Below, piece by piece: positions 7,559 to 18,280 of a DNA stretch of 64,000 nucleotides. A program made the translations under genes and the position numbers. How positions within the stretch are numbered: position 1 is the stretch's first letter; every line of letters starts with the position of its first letter. Under the pieces are notes generated by a model. That model was not told the DNA's origin, did not search any database, and saw nothing but the letters and a program-made list of their open reading frames with translations. Source of the DNA: Myroides sp. N17-2 (lineage in GTDB: Bacteria > Bacteroidota > Bacteroidia > Flavobacteriales > Flavobacteriaceae); the NCBI RefSeq assembly GCF_002286775.1, contig NZ_NSGJ01000001.1:1-64000 (forward strand). Reading direction: 5' to 3'.

Positions 7559-9682
7559 TTAAAAACCTAATTTATACTGTAATTTCAAAAAGAAACTACG
7601 TCCGTAACCTAATTGCTGTGTAGCATTCCCAGAACTATGTGCTGTACCAGAGCTAGTCGTAGAAGTGAGTGATAATACATCAAACATATTACGCACACCT
7701 GCTGTTACATATAACATATTTTTAAAGAAAGGTTGTCGTACTGTAAAATCCATCCAAGAATAACTCTGTTGTTTACCTTTAATATAATATTCACCAAATA
7801 AATCACTTTCCATTTTATATCTAGATTCCTCACCATTAAACTTATAATACAAAGAAAAAGTAGTACTCGTAGAAGGTAATTTATAACTAACGTTAGCAGT
7901 CACCTCTGGAGTATATAAGAATTTGTCAGTATCTCCAGGAGCTCCATATATCTGCTGAGCAGAACCTGAATAAGTAAATCCTAAGCCTACATCTAATGTC
8001 TTCCAGCGCATTTGATTTAAAAATGTAACCCCTACGTTACGGTAACGGTTCACATTTTCGTATTTAAACTTTAAACCATCGGGATCGATAACCTGTATTT
8101 GATCTATTTTATCTTGAATATTTAAATAACGTCCTGTAAGGTTAGTACTAAACTCAAGGTCATCAGTAAACACAAAAGTTTTCTTTACATTCAAAAAGAA
8201 CGTCTTCCCGCTTTCTGGGTTTAGATTAGGATTACCTTGTAAGTCGTGATTAACATCTACGAAGTAAGTGTATAGTTCCTCATAATTAGGTAGACGTGGA
8301 GAAGTACCAACAGTAGCTCTTACCTCATAATCATTAGGTAAGACATACTTTAGCATTAAACTCATCGCGTGCTGGCTATCAAATGTATTAGATGTTATCA
8401 AACGATATCCAGGTCTAATCATAAAGTTAGGCAATACATTAATCTCTGAAGAGGCATAAAAATCATAACTACCTAGAGACTTACTCTGAGGAGATTCACC
8501 AAGTGATTCACTCATTAACGAATATCCCTTGCTATTAGAGACTTCATAACCTACTTGGAACTTAGCTTTCTCCCATTTAATAAAATCGCTAAAAGTTCCC
8601 CTAGAGAAAAATACTTCTCTACTCTCACTTTTATACGAATTCCTATCAAACTTCTCATCGTACTTAATACGGTAACGATAGAAATCAATATCACGCTCTT
8701 GCTTCTGATAAGTAAAAGACAAATCAAAACGAAGAATGTCTTTTAGATTACCTGAAGTATTTAAAATATTAGCCCAACGTTTTGTATTGACTAATCTATC
8801 TTTCGCTACAGGATCAATAGTTTCAAAAACAGGATCTTCATTCAGTGCAAAAGTTTTTGCATAGTCCTTCATCCTTTCATCAAAATATTCGAACTTATAA
8901 AAAACTCTGTATGACTTATGATGGTAGTTTAAAAGAGCTTTTACATTATTCTGGTTTTTAGGCAACCACTCATGTCCACGTTTATTCTCATCACCGAAAT
9001 AAGTAAACCCTTTCTTATCGTTATACCAACCTTTAAAATCATTATGTGTATAACTTACACTTGCGTATAAATTATCACTTATATTATGTCCCAAAGTTAA
9101 ACCTTGGACATGCTTACCTTTATTCTTTAGATTATACTCACTACCTACCGTTTCTTCTTGTGTGTAGAAATTAACGTTCCAATCATGAAGATTGTTTTTC
9201 TTGGTAATGATATTAATAATTCCCGTAACCGCATTAGCCCCATAGTCAACTCCCATAGCACCTTCCACAATCTCCACTTGTTCGATATCATCTAAGTTGA
9301 TCTGAGTCAAATCAGTATTATTACCAAAACCTTCATCAGAAATCATAGGAACATTATCAACTAGGATAGTAAAATACTGTGCATCCAAACCAAACATCTT
9401 AACTGAAGACCTACCTGTACCTGCATTAGGTAGAATAGATATATTCATTACTTGGTTCAAAGCATCTGCTAATGTTACTGCTCCTAAATTCTCTAACCGT
9501 TGTCTATTTAAAACCGTAACATTATTAACCGCTTTATTAATAGACTGTGGACTAAACTGCCCTGATATTACGATTTCTCCCAAATTAGAATTGGGTGGCG
9601 TTATTGTATCATGTACTTGCGCCATTGTTGCCATAGGCATTACACAAAAAGCACTAAGTACTAATATGTTATTACGCTTCAT
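7559..9682 (-). CDS. TonB-dependent outer-membrane receptor (probable heme receptor)
   Basis: A 707-residue gated porin. A signal peptide (MKRNNILVLSAFCVMPMATMAQ) is followed by a short TonB-box region around EIVISGQF, the plug domain at about 45-165 (LADALNQVMNISI, VEIVEGAMGVDYGANAVTGIINIITKK), and a 22-strand barrel region ending in an aromatic C-terminus (LKLQYKLGF). Such receptors import substrates using TonB energy. The heme assignment rests on the adjacent HmuY-type lipoprotein, not on the receptor itself. A -7 box and a perfect palindrome lie just upstream. Confidence 0.88.
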   Translation of the reverse strand: MKRNNILVLSAFCVMPMATMAQVHDTITPPNSNLGEIVISGQFSPQSINKAVNNVTVLNRQRLENLGAVTLADALNQVMNISILPNAGTGRSSVKMFGLDAQYFTILVDNVPMISDEGFGNNTDLTQINLDDIEQVEIVEGAMGVDYGANAVTGIINIITKKNNLHDWNVNFYTQEETVGSEYNLKNKGKHVQGLTLGHNISDNLYASVSYTHNDFKGWYNDKKGFTYFGDENKRGHEWLPKNQNNVKALLNYHHKSYRVFYKFEYFDERMKDYAKTFALNEDPVFETIDPVAKDRLVNTKRWANILNTSGNLKDILRFDLSFTYQKQERDIDFYRYRIKYDEKFDRNSYKSESREVFFSRGTFSDFIKWEKAKFQVGYEVSNSKGYSLMSESLGESPQSKSLGSYDFYASSEINVLPNFMIRPGYRLITSNTFDSQHAMSLMLKYVLPNDYEVRATVGTSPRLPNYEELYTYFVDVNHDLQGNPNLNPESGKTFFLNVKKTFVFTDDLEFSTNLTGRYLNIQDKIDQIQVIDPDGLKFKYENVNRYRNVGVTFLNQMRWKTLDVGLGFTYSGSAQQIYGAPGDTDKFLYTPEVTANVSYKLPSTSTTFSLYYKFNGEESRYKMESDLFGEYYIKGKQQSYSWMDFTVRQPFFKNMLYVTAGVRNMFDVLSLTSTTSSGTAHSSGNATQQLGYGRSFFLKLQYKLGF

Positions 9683-9718
9683 TTATCTGTTATATTTATT
9701 TAGATAGATTCTTGATTG

Positions 9719-9767
9719 CAAATATAAATAAATATATTATTTAAAATCAATTTAAATAATATATTTA
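9719..9767 (-). promoter_or_regulatory. Promoter and palindromic operator candidate of the heme operon
   Basis: On the minus strand TATATTTG (9726-9719) is a Bacteroidota -7 box about 37 bases before the receptor ATG. Immediately upstream is a perfect inverted repeat: arms 9729-9745 and 9751-9767 (17 bp each, AAATATATTATTTAAA plus one flanking pair) around a 5-nt centre. The centre falls where the -33 element would be, the expected place for a repressor site such as an iron or heme regulator. The binding protein is unknown. Confidence 0.55.
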
Positions 9768-9775
9768 AAAATAAA

Positions 9776-9799
9776 AAAACGAAGACAAAGCTTCGTTTT
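9776..9799 (-). terminator. Terminator of the guanidino-hydrolase pair
   Basis: Arms AAAACGAAG (9776-9784) and CTTCGTTTT (9791-9799) with a 6-nt loop form a hairpin. On the minus strand it is followed by a run of T, placing it 21 bases after the stop of the CtlX-like gene. Confidence 0.8.
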
Positions 9800-9820
9800 T
9801 GATAAGGGTGCAAATATACA

Positions 9821-10759
9821 CTATTTTTTTGGTAAGAAAACTTCTGCCATCATACATCTAGCACTACCTCCACCACAAGCTTCGATAGTATCTAAACTAC
9901 TATGTAGTATAGGACAATGCTTCTCAATAGCCTTAATTTGATTTGCATCCAGACTATTATAAGCTTGAGTAGACATCACTAAATAACGTTGATCATTAGC
10001 TCCTCTCACTTGCAGCATATTCCCTGCAAAGTTATTAACCTGATCTTCTGTAATGGTAATAATTTCTTTTCCACTACTTTTTAAACTATTTAAAACAGTC
10101 TTTCTTTCTTGTTTATCATCGATACAATCAGCACAGATAACAGCAAATGTCTCAGCTAAACACATCATAACATTAGTGTGATAAATATGTTTTCTCTTAC
10201 CATCTACAGTTTGATAAGCTTCAAAAATAACAGGGTCATTTTCAAAATCCTCACAGAACTCAATTACTAAACCTTCGTCTGCACGAGGTGAAAGTGCACA
10301 ATACGTCTTCTCATTAGCTCTATCTAATAATAAACTTCCTGTACCTTCTAAGAATAATTCGTCCTCTTCTGCAGAAGTATAATCCCAAACATCATCATTT
10401 ATCTCAAATCCTTCATTCTCTAAGATTTCAAATATATCTTCACGTCTCTCTAATCTGCGATTTTTTGCAAACATAGGGTAAAGAACTACTTCTCCTGACT
10501 CGTGAAAAGAGATCCAGTTGTTAGGAAAAATGCTATCTGGGGTATCAGGACTAAGTGTGTCTTCAACAACAATAACATTCACTCCTACTCCTCTAAGCTT
10601 TTCAACGAAAGCATCAAACTCTTGTTGTGCTTTAGCATTAACTGTAGCAGGTGTAGTGTTATCAAGAACTTTTTGATAAAAATTATTAACTGCTGTTTGT
10701 TCATTCATACGAAACGCCACAGGGCGAATCATTAGTATGGTATTAGTTGTTTGATTCAT
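9821..10759 (-). CDS. ctlX: CtlX-type citrulline/guanidino-group hydrolase
   Basis: A 312-residue protein of the amidinotransferase/DDAH superfamily (five-bladed propeller fold). It shows MIRPVAFRMNEQT at the start, PDSIFPNNWISFHESGEVVLYPM with substrate-binding acidic residues, HTNVMMCL with the probable catalytic His, and GGGSARCMMAEVFLP at the end with the probable nucleophile Cys302. CtlX proteins are reported as citrulline-utilization hydrolases; exact substrate here is inferred from family resemblance only. It follows the paralogous gene at 10770 by 10 bases, so both are cotranscribed. Confidence 0.82.
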   Translation of the reverse strand: MNQTTNTILMIRPVAFRMNEQTAVNNFYQKVLDNTTPATVNAKAQQEFDAFVEKLRGVGVNVIVVEDTLSPDTPDSIFPNNWISFHESGEVVLYPMFAKNRRLERREDIFEILENEGFEINDDVWDYTSAEEDELFLEGTGSLLLDRANEKTYCALSPRADEGLVIEFCEDFENDPVIFEAYQTVDGKRKHIYHTNVMMCLAETFAVICADCIDDKQERKTVLNSLKSSGKEIITITEDQVNNFAGNMLQVRGANDQRYLVMSTQAYNSLDANQIKAIEKHCPILHSSLDTIEACGGGSARCMMAEVFLPKK

Positions 10760-10769
10760 ATCTTATATT

Positions 10770-11684
10770 TTAATCACGTATCAAAGGTAGTGTAGAACAT
10801 CTTAATAACCCCTCTTGTTTTGCAATTTCTGCGTAAGGTATTTCTTCTACTGTAAAATTATTTTCTCTTAACCAATTATTCAGTCTAGTAAAGTTTCGTT
10901 CAGAAACAACAACTTCAGGGCTTATCGAAAAAACATTTGAAAACATATGATACATTTCTTCTCTTTCAATGTGGAATAGATTGTCTTTACCAAAAAGCTC
11001 TACTAAACCGTAGTACTCTTTCTCATCGTAAAAACCACCTTTGTATATAATTCCTTTGTTATTTCCAACAGGTTGAAAACAACAATCTAAATGCAAAGCA
11101 TTATCACGTGGCTCAGTTTTAGATTTAACTAAGTCAAATGAAAGTACAGTTTTATTTGGGAATAATTCTTTAATAAAATCAACGCCTTGTTGATTTGTTC
11201 GTGCTGTAATATAATTTTTGTAGTCAGGACGTTTATACGTACCAATTAAGATATAGTCATTCCATAACATAACATCACCACCCTCAAAGTGTATTTCTTC
11301 AGGAGCTGATATAATAGAATTTGGATTGATCTGATCTAAGACATAGTGGATTGCTTCTAATTCGCGATCCCTATCTGGAAGAATATTAGCTTTAATAAAT
11401 TTGTCTTCAATAACAAATCCAATATCGCGGGTAAAGATTTGATTATAATCTTCAATTAAGTTAGGTCTAAAGACCTGCACATCGTATTTTTCAAATACTT
11501 TATTAAAAGTATCCATTTCCATAATCATATCTGACTCGACAGGATAAGTACCTGCCTTAATGTGTTCTAATGATTTAGGATCGTATGCTTCATCTACTGT
11601 AGGTGTGGGTCCGATACTATTAGCTGTACCAAGGACCACGGCCCGCAATCTTGAAGTTTCGTTATTTACATTTAACTTAAGCAT
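10770..11684 (-). CDS. Arginine deiminase/DDAH-superfamily amidinohydrolase
   Basis: A 304-residue member of the guanidino-modifying superfamily. Superfamily landmarks are FTRDIGFVI near residue 88, EIHFEGGDVMLW with the acidic catalytic residues near 128-138, ALHLDCCFQPV with the probable catalytic His near 195, and the nucleophile Cys296 in LLRCSTLPL. Enzymes of this group attack arginine, methylarginine or glycine-amidine substrates; which one this uses cannot be read from the sequence. First gene of a two-gene operon with ctlX, which points to arginine/citrulline breakdown. Confidence 0.8.
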   Translation of the reverse strand: MLKLNVNNETSRLRAVVLGTANSIGPTPTVDEAYDPKSLEHIKAGTYPVESDMIMEMDTFNKVFEKYDVQVFRPNLIEDYNQIFTRDIGFVIEDKFIKANILPDRDRELEAIHYVLDQINPNSIISAPEEIHFEGGDVMLWNDYILIGTYKRPDYKNYITARTNQQGVDFIKELFPNKTVLSFDLVKSKTEPRDNALHLDCCFQPVGNNKGIIYKGGFYDEKEYYGLVELFGKDNLFHIEREEMYHMFSNVFSISPEVVVSERNFTRLNNWLRENNFTVEEIPYAEIAKQEGLLRCSTLPLIRD

Positions 11685-11758
11685 AATTTGTGATTTTCCA
11701 CAAATATAGTAAAATACTCATTACTCCTAATCTAACTACTGCCTAAATACAATAAAAA

Positions 11759-11781
11759 AAGGCATCAATTACTGATGCCTT
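11759..11781 (-). terminator. Terminator of citrate synthase
   Basis: Arms AAGGCATCA and TGATGCCTT around a 5-nt loop, followed on the minus strand by a T run; the hairpin lies 17 bases after the gltA stop. Confidence 0.85.
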
Positions 11782-11798
11782 TTCTATATAAAAATATA

Positions 11799-13085
11799 CT
11801 ATTTTCTATCTTTCATTGGAACGAAAGTTCTTAATCCTTCACCTATATATAACTGTCTAGGACGTCCTATTGGTTCTTTATTAATTCTCATTTCTTTCCA
11901 TTGAGCAATCCATCCTGGTAAACGTCCGATTGCAAACATTACAGTAAACATCTCTGTTGGAATACCTAACGCTCTGTAGATAATACCTGAATAGAAATCT
12001 ACGTTAGGATATAAGTGTCTTTCAACGAAATAAGGATCTTTTAATGCAGCTTCTTCAAGTTTTTTAGCGATGTCTAATACAGGATCATCAACACCTAATT
12101 TACAAAGTACTTCATCAGCAGCTTTCTTAATAATACGTGCTCTAGGGTCAAAGTTTTTATACACTCTATGTCCGAATCCCATTAAACGGAAAGAATCATC
12201 CTTATCTTTAGCTTTATCTAAATACTTTTCAACATCACCACCATCATTTTGAATAGCTTCTAACATCTCTAATACTGCTTGATTAGCACCACCATGTAAT
12301 GGCCCCCACAATGCAGAAACACCAGCAGAAATAGAAGCAAATAAACCAGCATGAGAAGAACCAACTATACGTACAGTAGAAGTAGAGCAGTTTTGCTCAT
12401 GATCTGCGTGTAGGATAAATAACTTATCTATTGCATTTTTAATCACAGGGTCAATTTCATAAGGAGATGTTGGCAAAGCAAACATCAATCTTAAGAAATT
12501 ATCTACATAACTCTTCGTGTTATCATAGTAATTTAAAGGGAAACCTTTAGCTTTTCTGTACGTCCAAGTAGCAATAACTAAGAATTTACTCATTGTCTTA
12601 CATACTGCCTCATATAAATCTTTTTGACAATCAGCATCAACAACTTTAGGATTAAATGCAGTTAAAGCACTAGTCAAAGAAGCTAGAACACCCATTGGGT
12701 GTGCCGTTTTAGGGAAACCATCAATGATATTCTTCATTTCTTCATTAACTAATGAATATTTTCTAATATCATTTTCAAATTTCTCTAATTGTTCTTGAGT
12801 AGGTAATTCACCAAAAATAATTAGATACGATACTTCTAAGAAATTAGAATTTTCTGCTAAATCTTCAATAGAATATCCTCTATATCTTAAGATTCCTTCT
12901 TCTCCATCTAAGAATGTAATTGCACTTTTACATGAACCAGAATTTTTATAACCTGGATCATATGTAATAGCTCCAGTTAAAGAACGCAATTTTAAAATAT
13001 CAATTGCTACCTCATTCTCAGTACCAACTAACACAGGAAACTCGTGTCTTACACCGTCAACTTCTATATAAGCTGTTTTAGACAT
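11799..13085 (-). CDS. gltA: Citrate synthase
   Basis: This enzyme condenses oxaloacetate and acetyl-CoA at entry to the TCA cycle. At 428 residues it is the hexameric type II bacterial form, with the N-terminal beta domain (MSKTAYIEVDGVRHEFPV). Catalytic landmarks are LHADHEQNCSTSTVR (first His), GPLHGGANQAVLEML (second His), MGFGHRVYKNFDPRA and NVDFYSGI (Asp). It is a single-gene unit with its own terminator. A 7-bp-arm inverted repeat in its upstream region is noted in the intergenic entry at 13086-13390. Confidence 0.97.
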   Translation of the reverse strand: MSKTAYIEVDGVRHEFPVLVGTENEVAIDILKLRSLTGAITYDPGYKNSGSCKSAITFLDGEEGILRYRGYSIEDLAENSNFLEVSYLIIFGELPTQEQLEKFENDIRKYSLVNEEMKNIIDGFPKTAHPMGVLASLTSALTAFNPKVVDADCQKDLYEAVCKTMSKFLVIATWTYRKAKGFPLNYYDNTKSYVDNFLRLMFALPTSPYEIDPVIKNAIDKLFILHADHEQNCSTSTVRIVGSSHAGLFASISAGVSALWGPLHGGANQAVLEMLEAIQNDGGDVEKYLDKAKDKDDSFRLMGFGHRVYKNFDPRARIIKKAADEVLCKLGVDDPVLDIAKKLEEAALKDPYFVERHLYPNVDFYSGIIYRALGIPTEMFTVMFAIGRLPGWIAQWKEMRINKEPIGRPRQLYIGEGLRTFVPMKDRK

Positions 13086-13390
13086 ATTGTTGTTTTTTTT
13101 ATTTTATACAAGTTTTACATGCTACTTGTTTAAAATTATCAGTAGCATTTCAGTAGGAAAGATAGGAATTAATATGCATACATACAAGTTATATATCAAA
13201 ACAAAACATTAAAAAAAATCATAAAAACCACCTTTTGCATTCAGACAAAACGAATGAAAAAATATGACATCTAAAATTACCATATAATTACAAAATACGT
13301 TAAATAACAGACATTACAACAATAACCATAAATACAATAAAAACAATAGAAGAACCTCTTGATTACACTTTTTAACTTAATACAACAAAA
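13086..13390. other. Intergenic region upstream of gltA
   Basis: No gene is visible. An inverted repeat ATGCTAC...GTAGCAT (13119-13125 and 13142-13148, 16-nt spacer) lies 34-63 bases upstream of the gltA start and could be an operator. The rest is A-rich on the plus strand with no structure I can interpret. No convincing -7 box is seen. Confidence 0.35.
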
Positions 13391-13423
13391 AAAGCGGTAG
13401 ATATCACTGACATCTACCGCTTT
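13391..13423 (-). terminator. Terminator of enolase
   Basis: Arms AAAGCGGTAGAT (13391-13402) and ATCTACCGCTTT (13412-13423) pair perfectly around a 9-nt loop. On the minus strand a T run follows. It lies 17 bases after the eno stop. Confidence 0.9.
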
Positions 13424-13440
13424 TATATTAAATGATATAC

Positions 13441-14751
<1,311 letters not shown>

Positions 14752-14830
14752 TTAGTATAACAAATTTACAACTTTAATTCTACCTAAATAAATAACAGAT
14801 GGAATAAAATTAACATATATAGCAAAGGAA

Positions 14831-15955
14831 CTACTTAGTAGTTCCCTTTTGTTTTTTCATATTCTCAACAAAAATATCAAATAAATATCGTGAATCGTGT
14901 GGTCCTGGACTAGATTCAGGATGATACTGTACAGAGAATACATCTCTATCTTTCATCTTCATTCCTGCAACAGTTCCATCATTTAAATGTACATGAGTTA
15001 ATTCTAAATTACTATGATTAGATAATTCTTCTTTATTAATAGCAAAACCATGATTCTGTGAAGTAATTTCACCTTGGGTAGACTCTAAATTCATAACAGG
15101 ATGATTAACTCCTCTATGACCACTAAACATCTTGAAAGTACTAACACCTTGTGATAAACCAATCAATTGATGTCCTAAACAAATACCAAATACAGGTATA
15201 CCAGAATCTAAAACCTCATTAACAGTAGTTAATACACCTAATTTAGCTAAAGCAGAAGGATCACCAGGTCCATTAGACAAGAAATAACCATCTGCACTAA
15301 ATTCCTTTAATTGTTCATAAGAAACATTATACGGAAAAACCTTTACATAACAGTCTCTTTCATCGAAACAACGTAAGATATTAGTCTTGATACCAAAATC
15401 AATGGCTGCTACTTTGAAACTAGCATCTGGATTACCAAAAAAATAAGCTTCTTTAGTTGACACCTTAGAAGATAATTCTAATCCATCCATTGACGGAACT
15501 AAAGCTAACATAGACTTCAACTCATCAATACCTTTTCCATCTGTTGATATAATAGCATTCATTGCACCATTATCTCTAATATGAGCTGTTAATGCACGTG
15601 TATCTACATCAGAGATTGCAATAAGATTCGCTTTCTCTAGATAAGTTAATAAGTCAGATTCAGAATCAGGTCTTGAGTGGTAGTAACTAAAATTCTTACA
15701 TACTAAACCGGCTATTTTAATACCATCAGAATCGACTTCATCTACATTAACCCCATAGTTTCCTAAATGAGCCGTAGTAGATAACATAATCTGACCAAAG
15801 TAAGAAGGGTCTGTAAATATCTCCTGATATCCAGTCATTCCTGTATTAAAACAAATTTCACCGACAGCAGTACCTTCAATACCTACTGACTTACCCAAAA
15901 AAACAGTTCCATCATTTAAGACTATAACCGCTTTCTTTCTTTCTATATACTCCAT
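14831..15955 (-). CDS. carA: Carbamoyl-phosphate synthase small subunit
   Basis: Glutaminase subunit that supplies ammonia to the large subunit for carbamoyl phosphate, the precursor of arginine and pyrimidines. Length (374) is normal. The N-terminal CPSase domain (VGEICFNTGMTGYQEIFTDPSY) is followed by a class I glutamine amidotransferase with the nucleophile in GICLGHQLIGL and the His/Glu pair in VQYHPESSPGP. carB is not adjacent. It follows the rplQ terminator directly and has its own -7 box. Its leader shares a 13-mer with the xpt leader. Confidence 0.96.
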   Translation of the reverse strand: MEYIERKKAVIVLNDGTVFLGKSVGIEGTAVGEICFNTGMTGYQEIFTDPSYFGQIMLSTTAHLGNYGVNVDEVDSDGIKIAGLVCKNFSYYHSRPDSESDLLTYLEKANLIAISDVDTRALTAHIRDNGAMNAIISTDGKGIDELKSMLALVPSMDGLELSSKVSTKEAYFFGNPDASFKVAAIDFGIKTNILRCFDERDCYVKVFPYNVSYEQLKEFSADGYFLSNGPGDPSALAKLGVLTTVNEVLDSGIPVFGICLGHQLIGLSQGVSTFKMFSGHRGVNHPVMNLESTQGEITSQNHGFAINKEELSNHSNLELTHVHLNDGTVAGMKMKDRDVFSVQYHPESSPGPHDSRYLFDIFVENMKKQKGTTK

Positions 15956-15985
15956 TATAATTGTTGTGTTGTATTAAAACTATTG

Positions 15986-15993
15986 CAAAAATA
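15986..15993 (-). promoter_or_regulatory. -7 box of the carA promoter
   Basis: On the minus strand TATTTTTG matches TAnnTTTG about 30 bases before the carA ATG, immediately after the terminator of the ribosomal operon, so carA probably has its own promoter. No good -33 box is seen; that position falls inside the terminator. Confidence 0.5.
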
Positions 15994-16000
15994 AAAAAAA

Positions 16001-16026
16001 AAGGACATCCTTAAAAGGATGTCCTT
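16001..16026 (-). terminator. Terminator of the ribosomal superoperon
   Basis: Arms AAGGACATCCTT and AAGGATGTCCTT pair perfectly with a very tight centre. On the minus strand a long T run follows. It closes the rpsL-to-rplQ block 35 bases after the rplQ stop. Confidence 0.9.
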
Positions 16027-16061
16027 AATATTATAAATAAACAAAATAAATTTTGTTGATA

Positions 16062-16538
16062 CTATTCATTAGATTCAGCTTCAGTAGAAGTTACTTCTGT
16101 CGCAGGAGCATCAGCAGCCTTCTTTTTACCTCTACGAGTAGAAGATTTTTTAGCGTCTTTCTTAGCAACATTGTAAATTTCGTTGAAATCAACTAATTCA
16201 ATCATTGCCATATCAGCGTTATCTCCTAAACGATTACCTAATTTAATAATACGAGTATATCCACCTGGGCGATCTCCAACTTTTTGAGCAACTTCTCTAA
16301 AAAGTTCAGTAACAGCGTCTTTGTCTCTTAAATAAGAAAACACAACACGACGGTTATGAGTATCGTCAGTTTTTGATTTAGTAACTAATGGCTCAATAAA
16401 CTGCTTTAAAGCTTTAGCTTTAGCAACAGTAGTATTGATACGCTTATGCTCGATTAACGAACAAGCCATATTAGCAAGCATAGAATTTCTATGTCCAGCT
16501 TTTCTACCTAAGTGATTTATTTTCTTTCCGTGTCTCAT
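16062..16538 (-). CDS. rplQ: 50S ribosomal protein L17
   Basis: Large-subunit protein near the exit tunnel. The core ([53 protein letters not shown]) occupies the first 117 residues. The remaining 40 residues are a low-complexity basic then Ala/Glu tail, a C-terminal extension common in Bacteroidota L17 and absent from the E. coli protein. Last gene of the ribosomal block, 32 bases after rpoA. Confidence 0.96.
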   Translation of the reverse strand: MRHGKKINHLGRKAGHRNSMLANMACSLIEHKRINTTVAKAKALKQFIEPLVTKSKTDDTHNRRVVFSYLRDKDAVTELFREVAQKVGDRPGGYTRIIKLGNRLGDNADMAMIELVDFNEIYNVAKKDAKKSSTRRGKKKAADAPATEVTSTEAESNE

Positions 16539-16570
16539 TTCTTGCTAGAATTTAGACTTCACAGTCTAGT

Positions 16571-17563
16571 TTATTCTTTATCTAATTTGTATTTTGATAG
16601 ATCCATCCCGAAATTAAGTCCCTTAACAGCTACTAACTCTTCTAATTCAGATAAAGACTTCTTACCGAAGTTTCTAAATTTCATTAAGTCATTTTTGTTA
16701 AAAGATACTAAGTCTCCTAATGTATCTACTTCAGCCGCTTTCAAACAATTCAATGCTCTAACTGAAAGATCTAAATCAACTAATTTAGTTTTTAGAAGCT
16801 GTCTCATATGTAATGATTCCTCGTCATATGATTCAGTTTGTGCAATCTCATCTGCCTCTAAAGTAATTCTCTCATCTGAGAACAACATAAAGTGGTGTAT
16901 TAATGTTTTTGCAGCTTCAGTTAATGCATCTTTTGGATGAATAGAACCATCAGTGATGATATCAAACACTAACTTTTCATAGTCAGTTTTTTGTTCAACA
17001 CGATAGTTTTCGATAGCATACTTAACGTTCTTAACTGGAGTATAAATTGAGTCAGTAAAGATAGTACCAATAGGAGCATTAGGTTTTCTATTCTCTTCAG
17101 CTGGTACGTAACCTCTTCCTTTCTCAATAGTAAGATCCATATTAATAGTTACATTACTATCCATATTACAGATAACTAATTCTGGGTTCAGAATTTGGAA
17201 ACTAGAAATGAATTTCTGGAAATCACCTGCAGTCAACTGTTCTTTACCTGAGAAAGAGATACTAACAGTTTCATTATCAACATCTTCGATTTGACGTTTA
17301 AAACGAACTTGTTTTAGGTTAAGAATGATTTCAGTAACATCCTCAACTACACCAGCGATAGTAGAAAACTCATGATCTACTCCTTCGATACGAACTGAAG
17401 TAATAGCATATCCTTCAAGTGAAGAAAGAAGAACTCTTCTTAATGCATTACCTATAGTCAATCCATATCCCGGTTCTAAAGGTCTAAATTCGAATTTACC
17501 TTTAAAATCGGTCGAATCAATCATGATAACTTTATCGGGCTTTTGAAAATTAAATATTGCCAT
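16571..17563 (-). CDS. rpoA: RNA polymerase alpha subunit
   Basis: Assembles the RNA polymerase core. At 330 residues it has the N-terminal dimerisation domain (residues 1-230; [20 protein letters not shown]) and the C-terminal DNA- and activator-binding domain with its paired helix-hairpin-helix ([36 protein letters not shown]). Located between rpsD and rplQ as in most bacterial alpha operons. Confidence 0.97.
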   Translation of the reverse strand: MAIFNFQKPDKVIMIDSTDFKGKFEFRPLEPGYGLTIGNALRRVLLSSLEGYAITSVRIEGVDHEFSTIAGVVEDVTEIILNLKQVRFKRQIEDVDNETVSISFSGKEQLTAGDFQKFISSFQILNPELVICNMDSNVTINMDLTIEKGRGYVPAEENRKPNAPIGTIFTDSIYTPVKNVKYAIENYRVEQKTDYEKLVFDIITDGSIHPKDALTEAAKTLIHHFMLFSDERITLEADEIAQTESYDEESLHMRQLLKTKLVDLDLSVRALNCLKAAEVDTLGDLVSFNKNDLMKFRNFGKKSLSELEELVAVKGLNFGMDLSKYKLDKE

Positions 17564-17588
17564 ATTTGTTTCGACTGAATGTCAATTA

Positions 17589-18194
17589 TTATTTGTTGTA
17601 CAACTCTACGATTAACTGTTCTTTGATATTTTCAGGAACTTGAAGTCTTTGAGGTATAGCAACAAATGTTCCTTCTAATGTCTCAGGATTCCAAGTGATC
17701 CATTCATAAACAGCACTAGAATTAGATAATGAACGTTCGATAGTCTCTAGAGATCTTGATTTTTCACGAACAGCAACTTTATCACCAGGTTTTAATTGGT
17801 ATGAAGGAATATTAACTAATTCCCCATTTACAGTAATATGTCTATGAGAAACGATTTGACGTGCAGCTCTACGAGATGGAGCAATCCCCATTCTGTAAAC
17901 TACGTTATCTAATCTAGACTCACATAATTGAATTAATACCTCACCAGTAACTCCACGAGCTGCAGCAGCCTTTTTGAATAAGTTACTGAATTGTTTTTCT
18001 AAAATACCATAAGTATATTTAGCTTTTTGTTTCTCCAACAACTGTACAGCATATTCAGATTTCTTACCTCTTTTTCTTGCTAAACCATGTTGTCCTGGAG
18101 GGTAATTTCTTTTTTCTAAAGATTTATCATCTCCGAAAATTGCTTCACCGAACCTACGTGCGATTTTTGTTTGTGGACCAGTATATCTTGCCAT
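17589..18194 (-). CDS. rpsD: 30S ribosomal protein S4
   Basis: Primary 16S rRNA-binding protein that nucleates 30S assembly. At 201 residues it has the S4 RNA-binding domain at about 93-155 ([26 protein letters not shown]). The N-terminus lacks the zinc-binding cysteines of the C+ form. It is preceded by an 86-base leader with a hairpin, whereas its neighbours are separated by 2-25 bases. S4 is a translational autoregulator in several phyla, so self-control is plausible. Confidence 0.96.
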   Translation of the reverse strand: MARYTGPQTKIARRFGEAIFGDDKSLEKRNYPPGQHGLARKRGKKSEYAVQLLEKQKAKYTYGILEKQFSNLFKKAAAARGVTGEVLIQLCESRLDNVVYRMGIAPSRRAARQIVSHRHITVNGELVNIPSYQLKPGDKVAVREKSRSLETIERSLSNSSAVYEWITWNPETLEGTFVAIPQRLQVPENIKEQLIVELYNK

Positions 18195-18280
18195 TTCTAA
18201 AAAAATTGTAAAAGGTAGGGATTATGAATTCAGGTCACTTTCCTCCGATAATCTATTCCTACCTTTGGTTATACTATAAA
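18195..18280 (-). promoter_or_regulatory. Structured leader before rpsD (candidate S4 autoregulatory site)
   Basis: This 86-base gap in an otherwise tightly packed operon contains an inverted repeat: AAAGGTAGG (18266-18258 on the minus strand) pairs with CCTACCTTT (18219-18211). The enclosed 38 bases carry GGAGGAAAG. The position, between rpsK and rpsD, suggests a ribosomal-protein-controlled mRNA structure or a processing site. Function is inferred. Confidence 0.45.

Noticed and set aside
11799..13085. Alternative reading as methylcitrate synthase
   Set aside because: Length, N-terminal domain and TCA-type signature fit type II citrate synthase, and no prp genes are nearby.
16512..16940. 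142-codon frame antisense to rpoA/rplQ
   Set aside because: Shadow of a strongly conserved gene; low-complexity Ser/Phe-rich translation.
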